Below are positions 17,714 to 25,740 of a stretch of 64,000 nt of DNA, piece by piece. The notes under the pieces were generated by a model. It saw nothing but the letters and a program-made list of their open reading frames with translations, was not told the DNA's origin and made no database searches. The number at the start of each line of letters is the position of its first letter. Within the stretch, counting starts at the first letter, position 1. The DNA comes from UBA1479 sp963976055 (GTDB lineage: Bacteria; Pseudomonadota; Alphaproteobacteria; Rhodospirillales; Casp-alpha2). Location of the stretch: assembly GCA_963976055.1 (NCBI GenBank), contig CAXBJB010000003.1, positions 350,331 through 414,330 on the forward strand. The letters are read 5' to 3'. Both the position numbers and the translations under genes were made by a program.

Positions 17714-18766
17714 TCAGCTGCCGGGACCGTCGTCGAATCCAACCTTGTCCACCAGTCGGGAGGCGGCGGGCCGCAGCTTGGCGATTTTCTCGAGCGAGAG
17801 CGTATCGCCCTTGAACTCGCCCCAGGACTGGACGAGCTTCGAATAGGGAACGCCGGGTTTCACCGGGTATTCCTGATTGTCCTCGGCGTAGATCTTCTGC
17901 GCCGCGTCGCCGGACAGGAACTCGATCAACTTGACCGCGGCGTCCTTGTGCTTGGCGCTTTTGGTCACGGCGGCACCCGAGACGTTCATGTGATTGCCGC
18001 GGTCGCCCTGGTTCAGATAGGTCAGACGAACGGCAGCGGCCCACTTCTTCTGCTCGGGCTTCTCGTCGTTGGTCATCATCTTGCCCATGTAATAGTTGTT
18101 CGTGATGGCGATGTCGCATACGCCCTCGAACACGGCCTTGGCCTGGGCGCGGTCGTTGCCCTGGGGCTTGCGGGCCAGATTGGCCTTCACACCCTGAAGC
18201 CACTTTTCGGCACCCTCTTCGCCGTGGTGGGCGATCATCGAGGCGATCAGCGCCACGTTGTAGGCGTTCTTGCCGGAGCGCACACAGATGCGGCCCTTGA
18301 ATTTGGGATCGGCCAGGTCCTCATAGGATGTCAGTTCGCCCGGTTTGACCCGTTCCTTGGACACCAGCGCCACGCGGGCACGGGATGTCAGACCGAACCA
18401 CATGCCTTCCGGGTCGCGGAAGTGGGCGGGAATGTTCTTTTCAAGGGTATCCGACTTCACGGCCTGCAGCACGCCGCCTTCCTTCAGGGCGTACAGGCGG
18501 CCGATATCGACGGTCAGCACCGCGTCGGCGGGGCTGTTGTCGCCGGCGGCCTTGATCTTTTCCAGCATGCCCTTCTTGGCGAACACGACGTTCACCTTGA
18601 TCCCCGTTTCCTTGGTGAAGGCGTCGAGGAGCGGTTTGATCAGGAACGGCTGACGATAGGAATAGAGGTTCACTTCCTGGTCGGCGGCCTGGGCCCAGGT
18701 GGTGGCGCCGAAGATCGTCGAGGCGGCGACAAGACCGGTCGCAAACAGGCGTTTCATATGTGGCAT
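17714..18766 (-). CDS. fbpA: Periplasmic iron(III)-binding protein (FbpA/FutA-like)
   Basis: After a signal peptide ending near AQA, the mature protein starts with QEVNLYSYRQPFLIKPLLDAF, typical of class II ferric-binding proteins. The later ITNNYYMGKM holds the paired tyrosines that ligate Fe(III) in this family. It delivers ferric iron to the permease encoded downstream. I used the ATG at 18766 with GGAA upstream; a GTG 12 bp earlier is possible. A promoter overlapped by Fur-like boxes lies about 130 bp upstream. Confidence 0.9.
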   Translation of the reverse strand: MPHMKRLFATGLVAASTIFGATTWAQAADQEVNLYSYRQPFLIKPLLDAFTKETGIKVNVVFAKKGMLEKIKAAGDNSPADAVLTVDIGRLYALKEGGVLQAVKSDTLEKNIPAHFRDPEGMWFGLTSRARVALVSKERVKPGELTSYEDLADPKFKGRICVRSGKNAYNVALIASMIAHHGEEGAEKWLQGVKANLARKPQGNDRAQAKAVFEGVCDIAITNNYYMGKMMTNDEKPEQKKWAAAVRLTYLNQGDRGNHMNVSGAAVTKSAKHKDAAVKLIEFLSGDAAQKIYAEDNQEYPVKPGVPYSKLVQSWGEFKGDTLSLEKIAKLRPAASRLVDKVGFDDGPGS

Positions 18767-18879
18767 TTTGGTTTCCACGGGTCAGAGTCCTTCGTTGGTT
18801 CGGTTGTGAAATCCCAGAGGCTCGCAAGTGTCGAACGGTTGTCGGTAATCCCTTGCCAAATTTCAGCAAAAACTGAGAT

Positions 18880-18944
18880 TGCGAATGATTATCAATGCGT
18901 GCGCCAGTTATAGCGGTCTGATTATGCGTTTGCAAGTCATTCTC
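18880..18944 (-). promoter_or_regulatory. Iron-regulated promoter with Fur-like boxes upstream of fbpA
   Basis: On the minus strand a -35 TTGCAA (18930-18935) and -10 TATAAC (18907-18912) are 17 bp apart. TGATAATCATTCGCA (18880-18894), just downstream of the -10, matches 12 of 14 fixed positions of the 7-1-7 Fur consensus. A weaker copy (18931-18944) overlaps the -35. The rest of the 413-bp gap to fliX shows no gene. Confidence 0.65.
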
Positions 18945-19179
18945 GTTCTCGTGTCTGCTGGATGTGAAAATACCCAAACAGGGCTGTGTAGGCCGCCATG
19001 GCGGGCCGCCGGAGCAGGCTATGGGCTGGCATTTTGCCGTTTCATGGGCCAGACTGTGTGACGCGCGGGCGGATGGCTGGTGCGGGCACTCCGGAAATTC
19101 CGAAAAAATTAACCGCCCGGCAATAAAGGGTGCGCCATACTGCGGGGCCGCGGTCGGTTTCGCGGGGAAAGGTCAATCA

Positions 19180-19608
19180 ATGAAGGTTTCCAATATCGGT
19201 CCCGCCAAGGGCATCGACAAGACGAAGCGCAAATCGGGCGCGTCGTCGTCGGATGCCTTCGCCGATGATCTGCGCGCGGCGACCGCCGACACGGCGGAGC
19301 AGGCGGCGGGCACCATATCGGGCTCGGCCGTCGCCGGCGTTGACGCCGTGCTGGCCATGCAGGCGGCCGATGACGCGACCCAAGGCCGCTCGAAAGGGCT
19401 GCTGATGGCGCGTGGCGACCGGCTGCTCGACCGCCTCGAAGACCTTCAGATGGCGCTTTTGACGGGTAATCTGCCCAAGGAAAAGGTTATTGAATTGGCC
19501 CAGGCCTTGCGCGAAAAACGCCCGGCAACCGACGATACGGGGCTGAACGCCTTGATCGACGAGATCGAACTCCGCGCCGAGGTTGAACTGGCCAAGCTGA
19601 CCCGATAA
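19180..19608 (+). CDS. fliX: Flagellar assembly regulator FliX
   Basis: The 142-residue protein fits alphaproteobacterial FliX (139 residues in Caulobacter) in length and pattern: MKVSNIGPAKGID at the start, then GVDAVLAMQAADD, and RGDRLLDRLEDLQMALLTG followed by a helix ending in LRAEVELAKLTR. In Caulobacter FliX controls the sigma-54 activator FlbD in response to early flagellar assembly. Three sigma-54 flagellar promoters are present here; flbD itself is not in the window. The ATG at 19180 is preceded by GGGGAAAGG. Confidence 0.87.
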   Translation: MKVSNIGPAKGIDKTKRKSGASSSDAFADDLRAATADTAEQAAGTISGSAVAGVDAVLAMQAADDATQGRSKGLLMARGDRLLDRLEDLQMALLTGNLPKEKVIELAQALREKRPATDDTGLNALIDEIELRAEVELAKLTR

Positions 19609-19686
19609 ACCGGCCCGTCCGGCCGCAGTCTTCTATTTCCCTGAAATCAATGGGTTTCCCGTCCCCAGGCCGGGATAAATGATGGC

Positions 19687-19715
19687 TTGCCCTTGGGCGC
19701 TCCGGTCCGTATATT
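19687..19715 (+). promoter_or_regulatory. Sigma-70 type promoter for dksA
   Basis: TTGCCC (19687-19692) and TATATT (19710-19715) are separated by 17 bp. The pair lies 56 bp upstream of the dksA start. Confidence 0.5.
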
Positions 19716-19770
19716 CCGCGCCCGTCGACAAACGGCAACCTGGCAGTTAACCGGGGGAGACGACTAACAA

Positions 19771-20187
19771 ATGACCATTACTGTTCCGCCAGATTATAAT
19801 CCCAAGAAAGACAAGGATTTCATGAATCCTGTCATGCTGGAGTACTTCCGCCGGAAGCTCCTGAAATGGCGGGCTGAATTGCTCGAGGAATCCAACGAAA
19901 CCCTGCAATCCCTGCAGGAAGGTGGGATCATTGAAGCGGATATCGCCGACCGTGCGTCCATCGAGACGGAACGCGCGCTTGAGCTGCGCACCCGCGACCG
20001 CGCGCGCAAGCTGATCTCCAAGATCGACGAAGCGCTGAAGCGCATCGAAGACGGCAGCTATGGCTATTGTGAGGAAACGGAAGAGCCGATCAGCGTCCAG
20101 CGCCTGGAAGCCCGGCCGATCGCGACTCTGAGCATCGAAGCCCAGGAACGCCACGAGCGCATGGAGCGCACGCACCGGGACGATTAA
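19771..20187 (+). CDS. dksA: RNA polymerase-binding transcription factor DksA
   Basis: The 138-residue protein has a long coiled coil (residues about 22-95) ending in the DksA core RIEDGSYGYCEETEEPISVQ and RLEARPIATLSIEAQE. DksA inserts into the RNA polymerase secondary channel and acts with ppGpp. The four zinc cysteines are reduced to one: the positions read Cys, Thr, Ser and Ala, a form known in alphaproteobacteria that folds without zinc. The gene has its own promoter and is followed by a strong terminator. Confidence 0.92.
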   Translation: MTITVPPDYNPKKDKDFMNPVMLEYFRRKLLKWRAELLEESNETLQSLQEGGIIEADIADRASIETERALELRTRDRARKLISKIDEALKRIEDGSYGYCEETEEPISVQRLEARPIATLSIEAQERHERMERTHRDD

Positions 20188-20208
20188 ATTCCCGGCAAAG
20201 CTTAAAAA

Positions 20209-20249
20209 GCCGCACGAAAGGCCGATATGGCCAGGTTCGCGCGGCTTTT
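20209..20249 (+). terminator. Terminator between dksA and rnk
   Basis: GCCGCACGAA (20209-20218) pairs with TTCGCGCGGC (20236-20245) with one mismatch, followed by TTTT. A run of five A precedes the stem, so it may act on both converging genes. Confidence 0.75.
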
Positions 20250-20295
20250 CTATGTCGTGAATTTACCGCGTGTTCCGCGTTTACCGCTTCCGCCA

Positions 20296-20709
20296 TCAGG
20301 CGGCATCGCCGGTGCCGTTGACGCTTTCGACCGTCAACCTGTGGGGATGTCCATCACGGCCGGTCCAATCGATCGACTGCCCGGCGGACAGACCGATCAG
20401 CGCCGCGCCGATGGGCGTGAGGATCGACACCTTGCCTGCCGAAATATCCGCTTCGTTGGGAAATACCAAGGTGATGGTTCGGTCTTCGCCCGTGTCGGTG
20501 GTGAAGCGCAAGGTCGAGCCCATGCTGACGACATTTCCCTCAATTTGTTCGTCGGGAACGATTTTCGCCCGGTCGAGTTCGGCAAGAAGCTGGCTGGAAA
20601 CGTCGGGGTTTCTGTCGCTCACCCCCTCGGCAAGCCCCCACAATCGGTCATGATCGGTGCGGGCGATGGTAATCGGGGGTTTGGACTGTGTCGCGTTTTC
20701 GAAGGTCAT
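20296..20709 (-). CDS. rnk: Rnk / GreA-GreB C-terminal domain regulator
   Basis: The 137-residue protein has a short helical N-terminus (TIARTDHDRLWGLAEG), then the GreA/GreB C-terminal fold: VVSMGSTLRFTTDTGEDRTI, VFPNEADISAGKVSILTPIG and AALIGLSAGQSIDW. This is the layout of Rnk, which binds RNA polymerase near the secondary channel. Its position opposite dksA, another secondary-channel factor, is notable. Assignment to the Gre/Rnk family is firm; Rnk itself rather than a short Gre factor is likely. Confidence 0.85.
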   Translation of the reverse strand: MTFENATQSKPPITIARTDHDRLWGLAEGVSDRNPDVSSQLLAELDRAKIVPDEQIEGNVVSMGSTLRFTTDTGEDRTITLVFPNEADISAGKVSILTPIGAALIGLSAGQSIDWTGRDGHPHRLTVESVNGTGDAA

Positions 20710-21013
20710 TGTTTGATTCCCTGCAAAGGAAGTCGGCGCGCGGGTGGGTGCGCCGAGTACGTTGCGTGTGATTTCTGAAAATGCCGGGTGTCGCGTCTGG
20801 ATTATGTTTGCCCCTTCTGCCGGGGCAAATTGTCAGATCCCCACGGCTGGGGACGCGACGTCGCCGAGCCGGGGGCTAGCCTCCCGCGAGGGGATGCTGC
20901 CGACGAAGAATGACGCAGAAGTGCATGACCGTATTCATGTGAAAGGCCATAGGAAAACGGCGCTGGGAAGTCAAGATGGATGGCCGGTGCGGCGCCGGCC
21001 GATCAGCCGCGAC

Positions 21014-21044
21014 AAAAAAAGAGGCCGGCGCTGGGCGCCGGCCT
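21014..21044 (-). terminator. Terminator after flgH (flgF-flgG-flgA-flgH run)
   Basis: On the minus strand AGGCCGGCG and CGCCGGCCT form a perfect 9-bp stem with a 5-base loop, followed by C and seven T. It lies 76 bp beyond the flgH stop. The rest of the 410-bp gap 20710-21119 contains the rnk leader and nothing else I can support. Confidence 0.85.
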
Positions 21045-21119
21045 TTGAAGTTGATCCAGGTTCTTCATACGAACCTAGAACGGGAAACTTTTGTCCGTTC
21101 GGTGGAGATGCCGCTCCTT

Positions 21120-21893
21120 CTAGAACGGGAAGAGGATGTCCCAAAGTTGCATCCCCCAGCGGGGCTGCTGAAGTTCGCTCAGCGTTCCGCGCCCGCCGTA
21201 GGCGACCCGCATTTCTGCGATCTTTTCGTGGGAAATCTTGTTGTCGGAATCGATGTCGGACGGCCGCACCACGCCGGTGACCATGAGTTCGCGCAGTTCC
21301 GAGTTAACCCGGAGTTCCTGGCGCCCCATGATGACCAGGTTGCCGTTGGGCAGAACCTGGGTGACGACGGCGGCGAAGGTCAGGCTGATTTCTTCCGACC
21401 GTTCGATGGACCCGTCGCCCTCGGTCCCGTGGGTGTTGCCGAAGTTGGCGATTGATGCCGGGTTCACGCCGTCGGGCAAATAGCGGGTAATTTCGCCCTC
21501 GAAGCCCAGCAAATTGGTGACCCGTGCCGCTTCGCTGTCGATGCGGTCGCGCTCCGTCTTGTTTTCCAAGGTCGCGCTGTCGTTGAGCGTCATCTGCACG
21601 GTCATGATGTCGCCGACCTGCTTGGCGCGTAGATCCTTGAAGAAGGCCCGCGCTCCCGCCCGCCACAACGAATTGGGGTTGCGTTCGGCGATCTTCGGCG
21701 CCGGCATGGGCATGGAGACCGGCTTGTAGTCGGGCCGTCCCGTCGGGTTCTGGATCGGCGTGATCGTCGGTGCATCGCCGACCTGTGACAGGCGGGTGAG
21801 GGTGTTGCATCCGGTGACCGTGCCGGCCAGCAACGTGACCAAAGCCGTGGTCCGAAGCAGGTGACGCGAGAGGGAGATGATCGAGCCGTTCAT
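21120..21893 (-). CDS. flgH: Flagellar L-ring lipoprotein FlgH
   Basis: The signal peptide ends in a lipobox (VTGC at about residues 26-29), so the protein is lipidated. FlgH forms the outer-membrane L ring. NSLWRAGARAFFKDLRAKQVGDIMTV, NGNLVIMGRQELRVNSE and the end of VVRPSDIDSDNKISHEKIAE are the conserved FlgH blocks (each quoted in part by its key residues LW, VGDI, GNL and VRP). The gene follows flgA by 53 bp and ends the run before a strong terminator. Confidence 0.94.
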   Translation of the reverse strand: MNGSIISLSRHLLRTTALVTLLAGTVTGCNTLTRLSQVGDAPTITPIQNPTGRPDYKPVSMPMPAPKIAERNPNSLWRAGARAFFKDLRAKQVGDIMTVQMTLNDSATLENKTERDRIDSEAARVTNLLGFEGEITRYLPDGVNPASIANFGNTHGTEGDGSIERSEEISLTFAAVVTQVLPNGNLVIMGRQELRVNSELRELMVTGVVRPSDIDSDNKISHEKIAEMRVAYGGRGTLSELQQPRWGMQLWDILFPF

Positions 21894-21946
21894 GAGTTTT
21901 CTCCTAACTGCCCCTTAAGGGAAAGGGGCGAATTCCTTTCGTGCCG

Positions 21947-22972
21947 TTACTGGCCGTTCTGCGCCAATTCGCGAATGCTGGTCATCGTCACCTTGGCCCG
22001 GCTGGGACCCGTGATTTCGCCTTCGAACACGGTCTTGGAGCGCCGGTTGACGATCTGCACCACGTCGCCGAGAGCCCCCCGTTCAAGCGCCTTGCCTTGT
22101 GCCGTGAGGGACAGCGGGCCGTGGCTCAGGGTGACGGTCACCAGCGCGCCGCGCTCGACCAGGATCGGGCGTTCGACGTCGGACACGCGGATCACGTCGT
22201 CGGGCCGCAGGCCGCGCTTGACCGACATGCCGACCAGATCTTCCAGCTTGGTCACCGTGTCCGGCATGATGCGGTCGGCGCGGATGCGGATCCACTTCAC
22301 GTCACGTTCCGTGAGGATGTCGTTGCGCGCCATCACCTTCGATACGACCGGGATCTTGACGACCGGATACAGGCGGCCGGTCAGGCGCAGCCGTTCGCCG
22401 GCCGGGTCGCCCTTGGGGATGGAGACGACCGCCGCGAAGCGCTGGCTGCGCGGATCGTAGGTGATGTCGTCGACGCCGATGGTGGGGGTGGCGCTGCCGG
22501 CGATATGGACACGGGTCAGCTGCGTCGAAAGGTCCAGTTCAGAGGCTGGGTCCGCACCCTTTTCAAACAGCGCCGCCATGATGGTATCGACGATTTCGGC
22601 CCGTTCGATGACCTGGCTGACGCGTTCGACGACGACCTGCTGGCGGGCCGACAGCGGCCGCCAGTTCAGGCGGTAGGCCCGCGCCACCCGGTACAGCCAG
22701 CGGGCATCGAAGATGGCACGCTCGCCGGGGGCGGGGGCATAGGCCACCGCGGCGTCGGCTTTCTCGCCGACGTTGATGAACAGGTCGCCCAGGTAGATCA
22801 CCTTGTCATCGACGGTGATGGAGTCGCGGAGCAACGGCGCGGTCGCCTTTTCGCTCTGCTCCGCCGCGTCGGCGGGCGACGTTTTCTTAGTCCCGCCGGA
22901 TGCGGGCAGCGCGGCGACGGGCACCAGGGCTGCGGCCAAAGCGGCGGCGATGAACAGATTGCGAACGGTCAT
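21947..22972 (-). CDS. flgA: Flagella basal body P-ring formation protein FlgA
   Basis: The 341-residue protein has a signal peptide (to about residue 26) and a C-terminal SAF-type domain: KIPVVSKVMARNDILTERDV, MSVKRGLRPDDVIRVSDVE and ALERGALGDVVQIVNRRS. FlgA is the periplasmic chaperone for FlgI during P-ring assembly. It is longer than gammaproteobacterial FlgA (about 220) because of an N-terminal extension, which is common in alphaproteobacteria. It lies between flgG and flgH. Confidence 0.9.
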   Translation of the reverse strand: MTVRNLFIAAALAAALVPVAALPASGGTKKTSPADAAEQSEKATAPLLRDSITVDDKVIYLGDLFINVGEKADAAVAYAPAPGERAIFDARWLYRVARAYRLNWRPLSARQQVVVERVSQVIERAEIVDTIMAALFEKGADPASELDLSTQLTRVHIAGSATPTIGVDDITYDPRSQRFAAVVSIPKGDPAGERLRLTGRLYPVVKIPVVSKVMARNDILTERDVKWIRIRADRIMPDTVTKLEDLVGMSVKRGLRPDDVIRVSDVERPILVERGALVTVTLSHGPLSLTAQGKALERGALGDVVQIVNRRSKTVFEGEITGPSRAKVTMTSIRELAQNGQ

Positions 22973-23060
22973 GTCACTCTACCTTTCTGAGACCTTTCGG
23001 TCTTGTCAAAGCCTTGCGGGCTTACGAAGCCGTTCTGGCTTTACTCAACGGGCGCGCCGG

Positions 23061-23846
23061 TTAGCGGAGCGAGGTCAGCGTTCCCAGCATTTCGTCCGAG
23101 GTCTGGATGACCTTGGAGTTCATTTCATAGGCACGCTGGGCGGAGATCAGGTTGGAGATCTCTTCCACCGCGTTTACGTTCGAGGTTTCCAGGAAGCCCT
23201 GCAGAATGGTGCCGTAGCCTTCCGTTCCGGGGTTGCCGGTGGTCGCGTTGCCGGAGGCCGGGGTTTCCTTGTAGAGGTTGTTGCCGATGGCTTCCAAACC
23301 GGGTTCGTTCTGGAAATTCACGGTCTGGATCTGGCCGGCGTTGGAAAACTGCACCTGGCCTTCGATCTTCACCAGAACTTCGCCCGACGCGTTGATGGTC
23401 ACATCGATGGCGTCGTCCTGCACCGTGATCGGCGGGTTCAGGAGATAACCGTCATGGGTCACGATCTGGCCATTCTCGTTCAACTGGAACGTGCCGTCAC
23501 GGGTATAGGCGGTTTCGCCCGTGGGCAGTTGGACCTGGAAGAAGCCCTTGCCCTGAATGGCCATGTCGAAGGTGTTGTCGGTGGACGACAGGTTGCCCTG
23601 TTCGTGGATACGGTAGACGGCGGCCAACTTCACGCCGAGACCGAGCTGCACGCCCGTGGGCACGATGGCGCCGTTGTCGGCCGAGGTCGACCCGACGCGG
23701 CGCAGATCCTGGTAAATCAGGTCCTGGAATTCCGTGCGCCGGCGTTTGAAGGCCGTGGTGTTCATGTTGGCGAGGTTGTTGGAGATGACCTCGACGTTTC
23801 GCTGTTGGGCAATCATGCCCGTCGAGCCGATATCAAGCGATCTCAT
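23061..23846 (-). CDS. flgG: Flagellar distal rod protein FlgG
   Basis: The 261-residue protein has the FlgG start MRSLDIGSTGMIAQQRNVEV, then NNLANMNTTAFKRRRTEFQD and the end SNLISAQRAYEMNSKVIQTS. FlgG is the distal rod component. I placed the start at ATG 23846, with an ACGGGAAAA ribosome site directly upstream, rather than the longer frame to 23885. It lies 166 bp downstream of flgF and 88 bp upstream of flgA. Confidence 0.95.
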   Translation of the reverse strand: MRSLDIGSTGMIAQQRNVEVISNNLANMNTTAFKRRRTEFQDLIYQDLRRVGSTSADNGAIVPTGVQLGLGVKLAAVYRIHEQGNLSSTDNTFDMAIQGKGFFQVQLPTGETAYTRDGTFQLNENGQIVTHDGYLLNPPITVQDDAIDVTINASGEVLVKIEGQVQFSNAGQIQTVNFQNEPGLEAIGNNLYKETPASGNATTGNPGTEGYGTILQGFLETSNVNAVEEISNLISAQRAYEMNSKVIQTSDEMLGTLTSLR

Positions 23847-24012
23847 TTTTCCCGTCCTTTCGCTTGCCGGTTGCGGTTCCGGCACGTTGCGTTGTGCGTT
23901 CTGTCGTGTCGTCTGCGCGGCGCTTCAGCCGCACGTTTTGCTGTTCCGGCGTTCGGCCGGTGGTGGTCTTTCCGGGCCTTCGGCCCGGTCGGGCAGTTTC
24001 ATGGCGGCGCCG

Positions 24013-24750
24013 TTAAGCGTCGCGCGCCAGGCTTCTGATCATTTCCTTCTGGCGTTCGTCCTCGCGTTCGATGAAAGACTTGGCGCTTTCATAACTGCGG
24101 TGCAGTTCGATCATCTTGGCCATCTCCAGGATGGGCTCCACGTTGGAGCCTTCCAGGGCGCCCTGGATCACGTCCGGGCTGGCGATGTCGATGGCCGGCG
24201 TGGCCGAGGAGAACAAGGCACCCGACGTCTGCGCCAGATCCTGCGGATTTTCGAAGCGCACGATCCTGACCTTTCCAAGCTGGCCGTTCTCCGTCGAAAT
24301 GGTTCCGTCGCGGCCGATATTGATTTCGGCATCGTTGGGGCCGAGGGTCATCGGCTGGCCGCCGGTCGACAGCAGCGGATAGCCCTGCTGGTTGACGATC
24401 TGACCGCCCGTATCCAGGCGAAACTGGCCATTGCGCGTGTAAAGTTCGTTGCCTTGCGGGTCGCGGACCACGAAGAAGCCTTCGTTGCGGATCGCCATGT
24501 CGAGCTGGTTGCCCGTGGTTTCGATGGCGCCGTCCGTGGTGTCGAGCCGGGTCGCCAGATCGCGTGCAAAGGTGAGTTTGGGGCTGATGAGCCGTTCGCC
24601 GCCTTTGCTTTTGACGACGTGCTCAACGAACATCATCTGGCTGGATTTGTAGCCGTTGGTGCTCATGTTCGCCAAATTGTTGGCGACAACCTCGAGCTGC
24701 CGTTTGAGCGCGCCTTGACGCGAAGCGGCAATGACCGCTGTGGTTTCCAT
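24013..24750 (-). CDS. flgF: Flagellar proximal rod protein FlgF
   Basis: The 245-residue protein has the rod signature VANNLANMSTNGYKSSQMMF near residues 22-41, DMAIRNEGFFVVRDPQGNEL in the middle and EMAKMIELHRSYESAKSFIE near the end. FlgF lies between the proximal rod and FlgG. It is the first gene of a minus-strand run with flgG, flgA and flgH and has a near-consensus sigma-54 promoter about 95 bp upstream. Confidence 0.93.
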   Translation of the reverse strand: METTAVIAASRQGALKRQLEVVANNLANMSTNGYKSSQMMFVEHVVKSKGGERLISPKLTFARDLATRLDTTDGAIETTGNQLDMAIRNEGFFVVRDPQGNELYTRNGQFRLDTGGQIVNQQGYPLLSTGGQPMTLGPNDAEINIGRDGTISTENGQLGKVRIVRFENPQDLAQTSGALFSSATPAIDIASPDVIQGALEGSNVEPILEMAKMIELHRSYESAKSFIEREDERQKEMIRSLARDA

Positions 24751-24844
24751 CTGATTTTTCCCGTTCTATTCATTCTCTTCCGGTGTGGCCCCTTTAGCGG
24801 GACCTTCATCCGGAAGGCAGTTCACGTATTTCCGCCAGACCTGT

Positions 24845-24861
24845 TGCAGTCGCCGTGCCAA
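24845..24861 (-). promoter_or_regulatory. Sigma-54 promoter for flgF-flgG-flgA-flgH
   Basis: TTGGCACGGCGACTGCA on the minus strand is an almost perfect -24/-12 element (GG-N10-GC). An A/T tract at 24863-24898 lies directly upstream. The gap 24751-25158 is otherwise empty. For the divergent fliL only TTAA half-sites near 25094-25109 were seen, not a full promoter. Confidence 0.85.
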
Positions 24862-25158
24862 GTTTAAAAATATAATTACTTCAAATGGATAGATACATTT
24901 TGAGGGTTTGGAGGCTGGGAAAATCCGGATACCTTTGGCAGCCTTTGCCGGGTATTTCTTGCCTAGAGCCGGCTGTTGCTGGCGGTGGCGGGACTTTGAT
25001 ACCATCGCGATCGGGGACCGCATGCGGGGGGGCGGGCGGGTGCCCGGGCCGGGCGCGCTGGGCGTAATGCCTTCTTCCCGCTTCAACGACTTGTTAACGA
25101 CCTGATTTTAAAGTGCCAAGACTTGGGATCAGGACGCTAGGAAACGGTTGCCCCGGAT

Positions 25159-25713
25159 ATGGCTGACGACGACGATCTGGAAAATGAAGAGGTCGGCGGC
25201 GCCGACGAAGACGCCGACGGCGAAGAAGGCGGTTCCGACGGTGCCTCCAAGAGCAAGAAGAAGCTCATCATCATCGTTGCGGTGCTGCTGCTTGTCGTGG
25301 GGGGGGCTGCGGCGGCGTTCTTCACGGGCTTGCTTGAGCCCCTGATTTCAATGATCACGGGCAAGGACAGTTCCTCCGCGGTCGCCTCGGGCGAGGCGCC
25401 GGATGGCATCGGCCTGTTTCACGATCTGCCGGAGGTTCTGGTCAACCTGAACACGGCCGGCCGCAAGTCCCAGTTTTTGAAAATGAAGGTGTCGCTCGAA
25501 GTGGCGAGTGAACAGGACAAACTGATCATCGATGCCGTGAAGGACCGCGTGATGGACAATTTCCAGGTCTATCTGCGTGAACTCAGGATCGAGGACCTGC
25601 AGGGTTCCGCCGGCATGTACCGCCTGCGCGAGGAGCTTCTGCGCCGGGTCCGGGCGGCGACGGCGCCGGCTCAGGTCAAGGACGTCCTGTTCAAGGAAAT
25701 GCTGGTTCAGTAG
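25159..25713 (+). CDS. fliL: Flagellar basal body-associated protein FliL
   Basis: The 184-residue protein has an acidic N-terminus (about 30 residues, Asp/Glu-rich), one membrane helix (residues about 36-57, LIIIVAVLLLVVGGAAAAFF) and the FliL periplasmic domain with LPEVLVNLNTAGRKSQFLKM and LQGSAGMYRLREELLRRV. FliL rings surround the stator and stabilise it under load. It is followed 27 bp later by fliM, with which it is probably cotranscribed. Confidence 0.93.
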   Translation: MADDDDLENEEVGGADEDADGEEGGSDGASKSKKKLIIIVAVLLLVVGGAAAAFFTGLLEPLISMITGKDSSSAVASGEAPDGIGLFHDLPEVLVNLNTAGRKSQFLKMKVSLEVASEQDKLIIDAVKDRVMDNFQVYLRELRIEDLQGSAGMYRLREELLRRVRAATAPAQVKDVLFKEMLVQ

Positions 25714-25740
25714 ACTTATGGTACGCAGGGGATGTGACGG

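Noticed and set aside
19025..19045. TGGCATTTTGCC upstream of fliX as a sigma-54 promoter
   Set aside because: GG and GC are too close together (not GG-N10-GC).
18964..19179. N-terminal extension of FliX to 18964
   Set aside because: The segment is unlike FliX and is Gly/Cys-rich; ATG 19180 has a good ribosome site and gives the normal length.
20744..21280. 178-residue plus-strand frame between rnk and flgH
   Set aside because: It runs through the flgH-side terminator and into flgH antisense, and shows no domain.
24938..24955. TTGGCAGCCTTTGCC as a sigma-54 promoter for fliL
   Set aside because: The GC lies two bases too near the GG.
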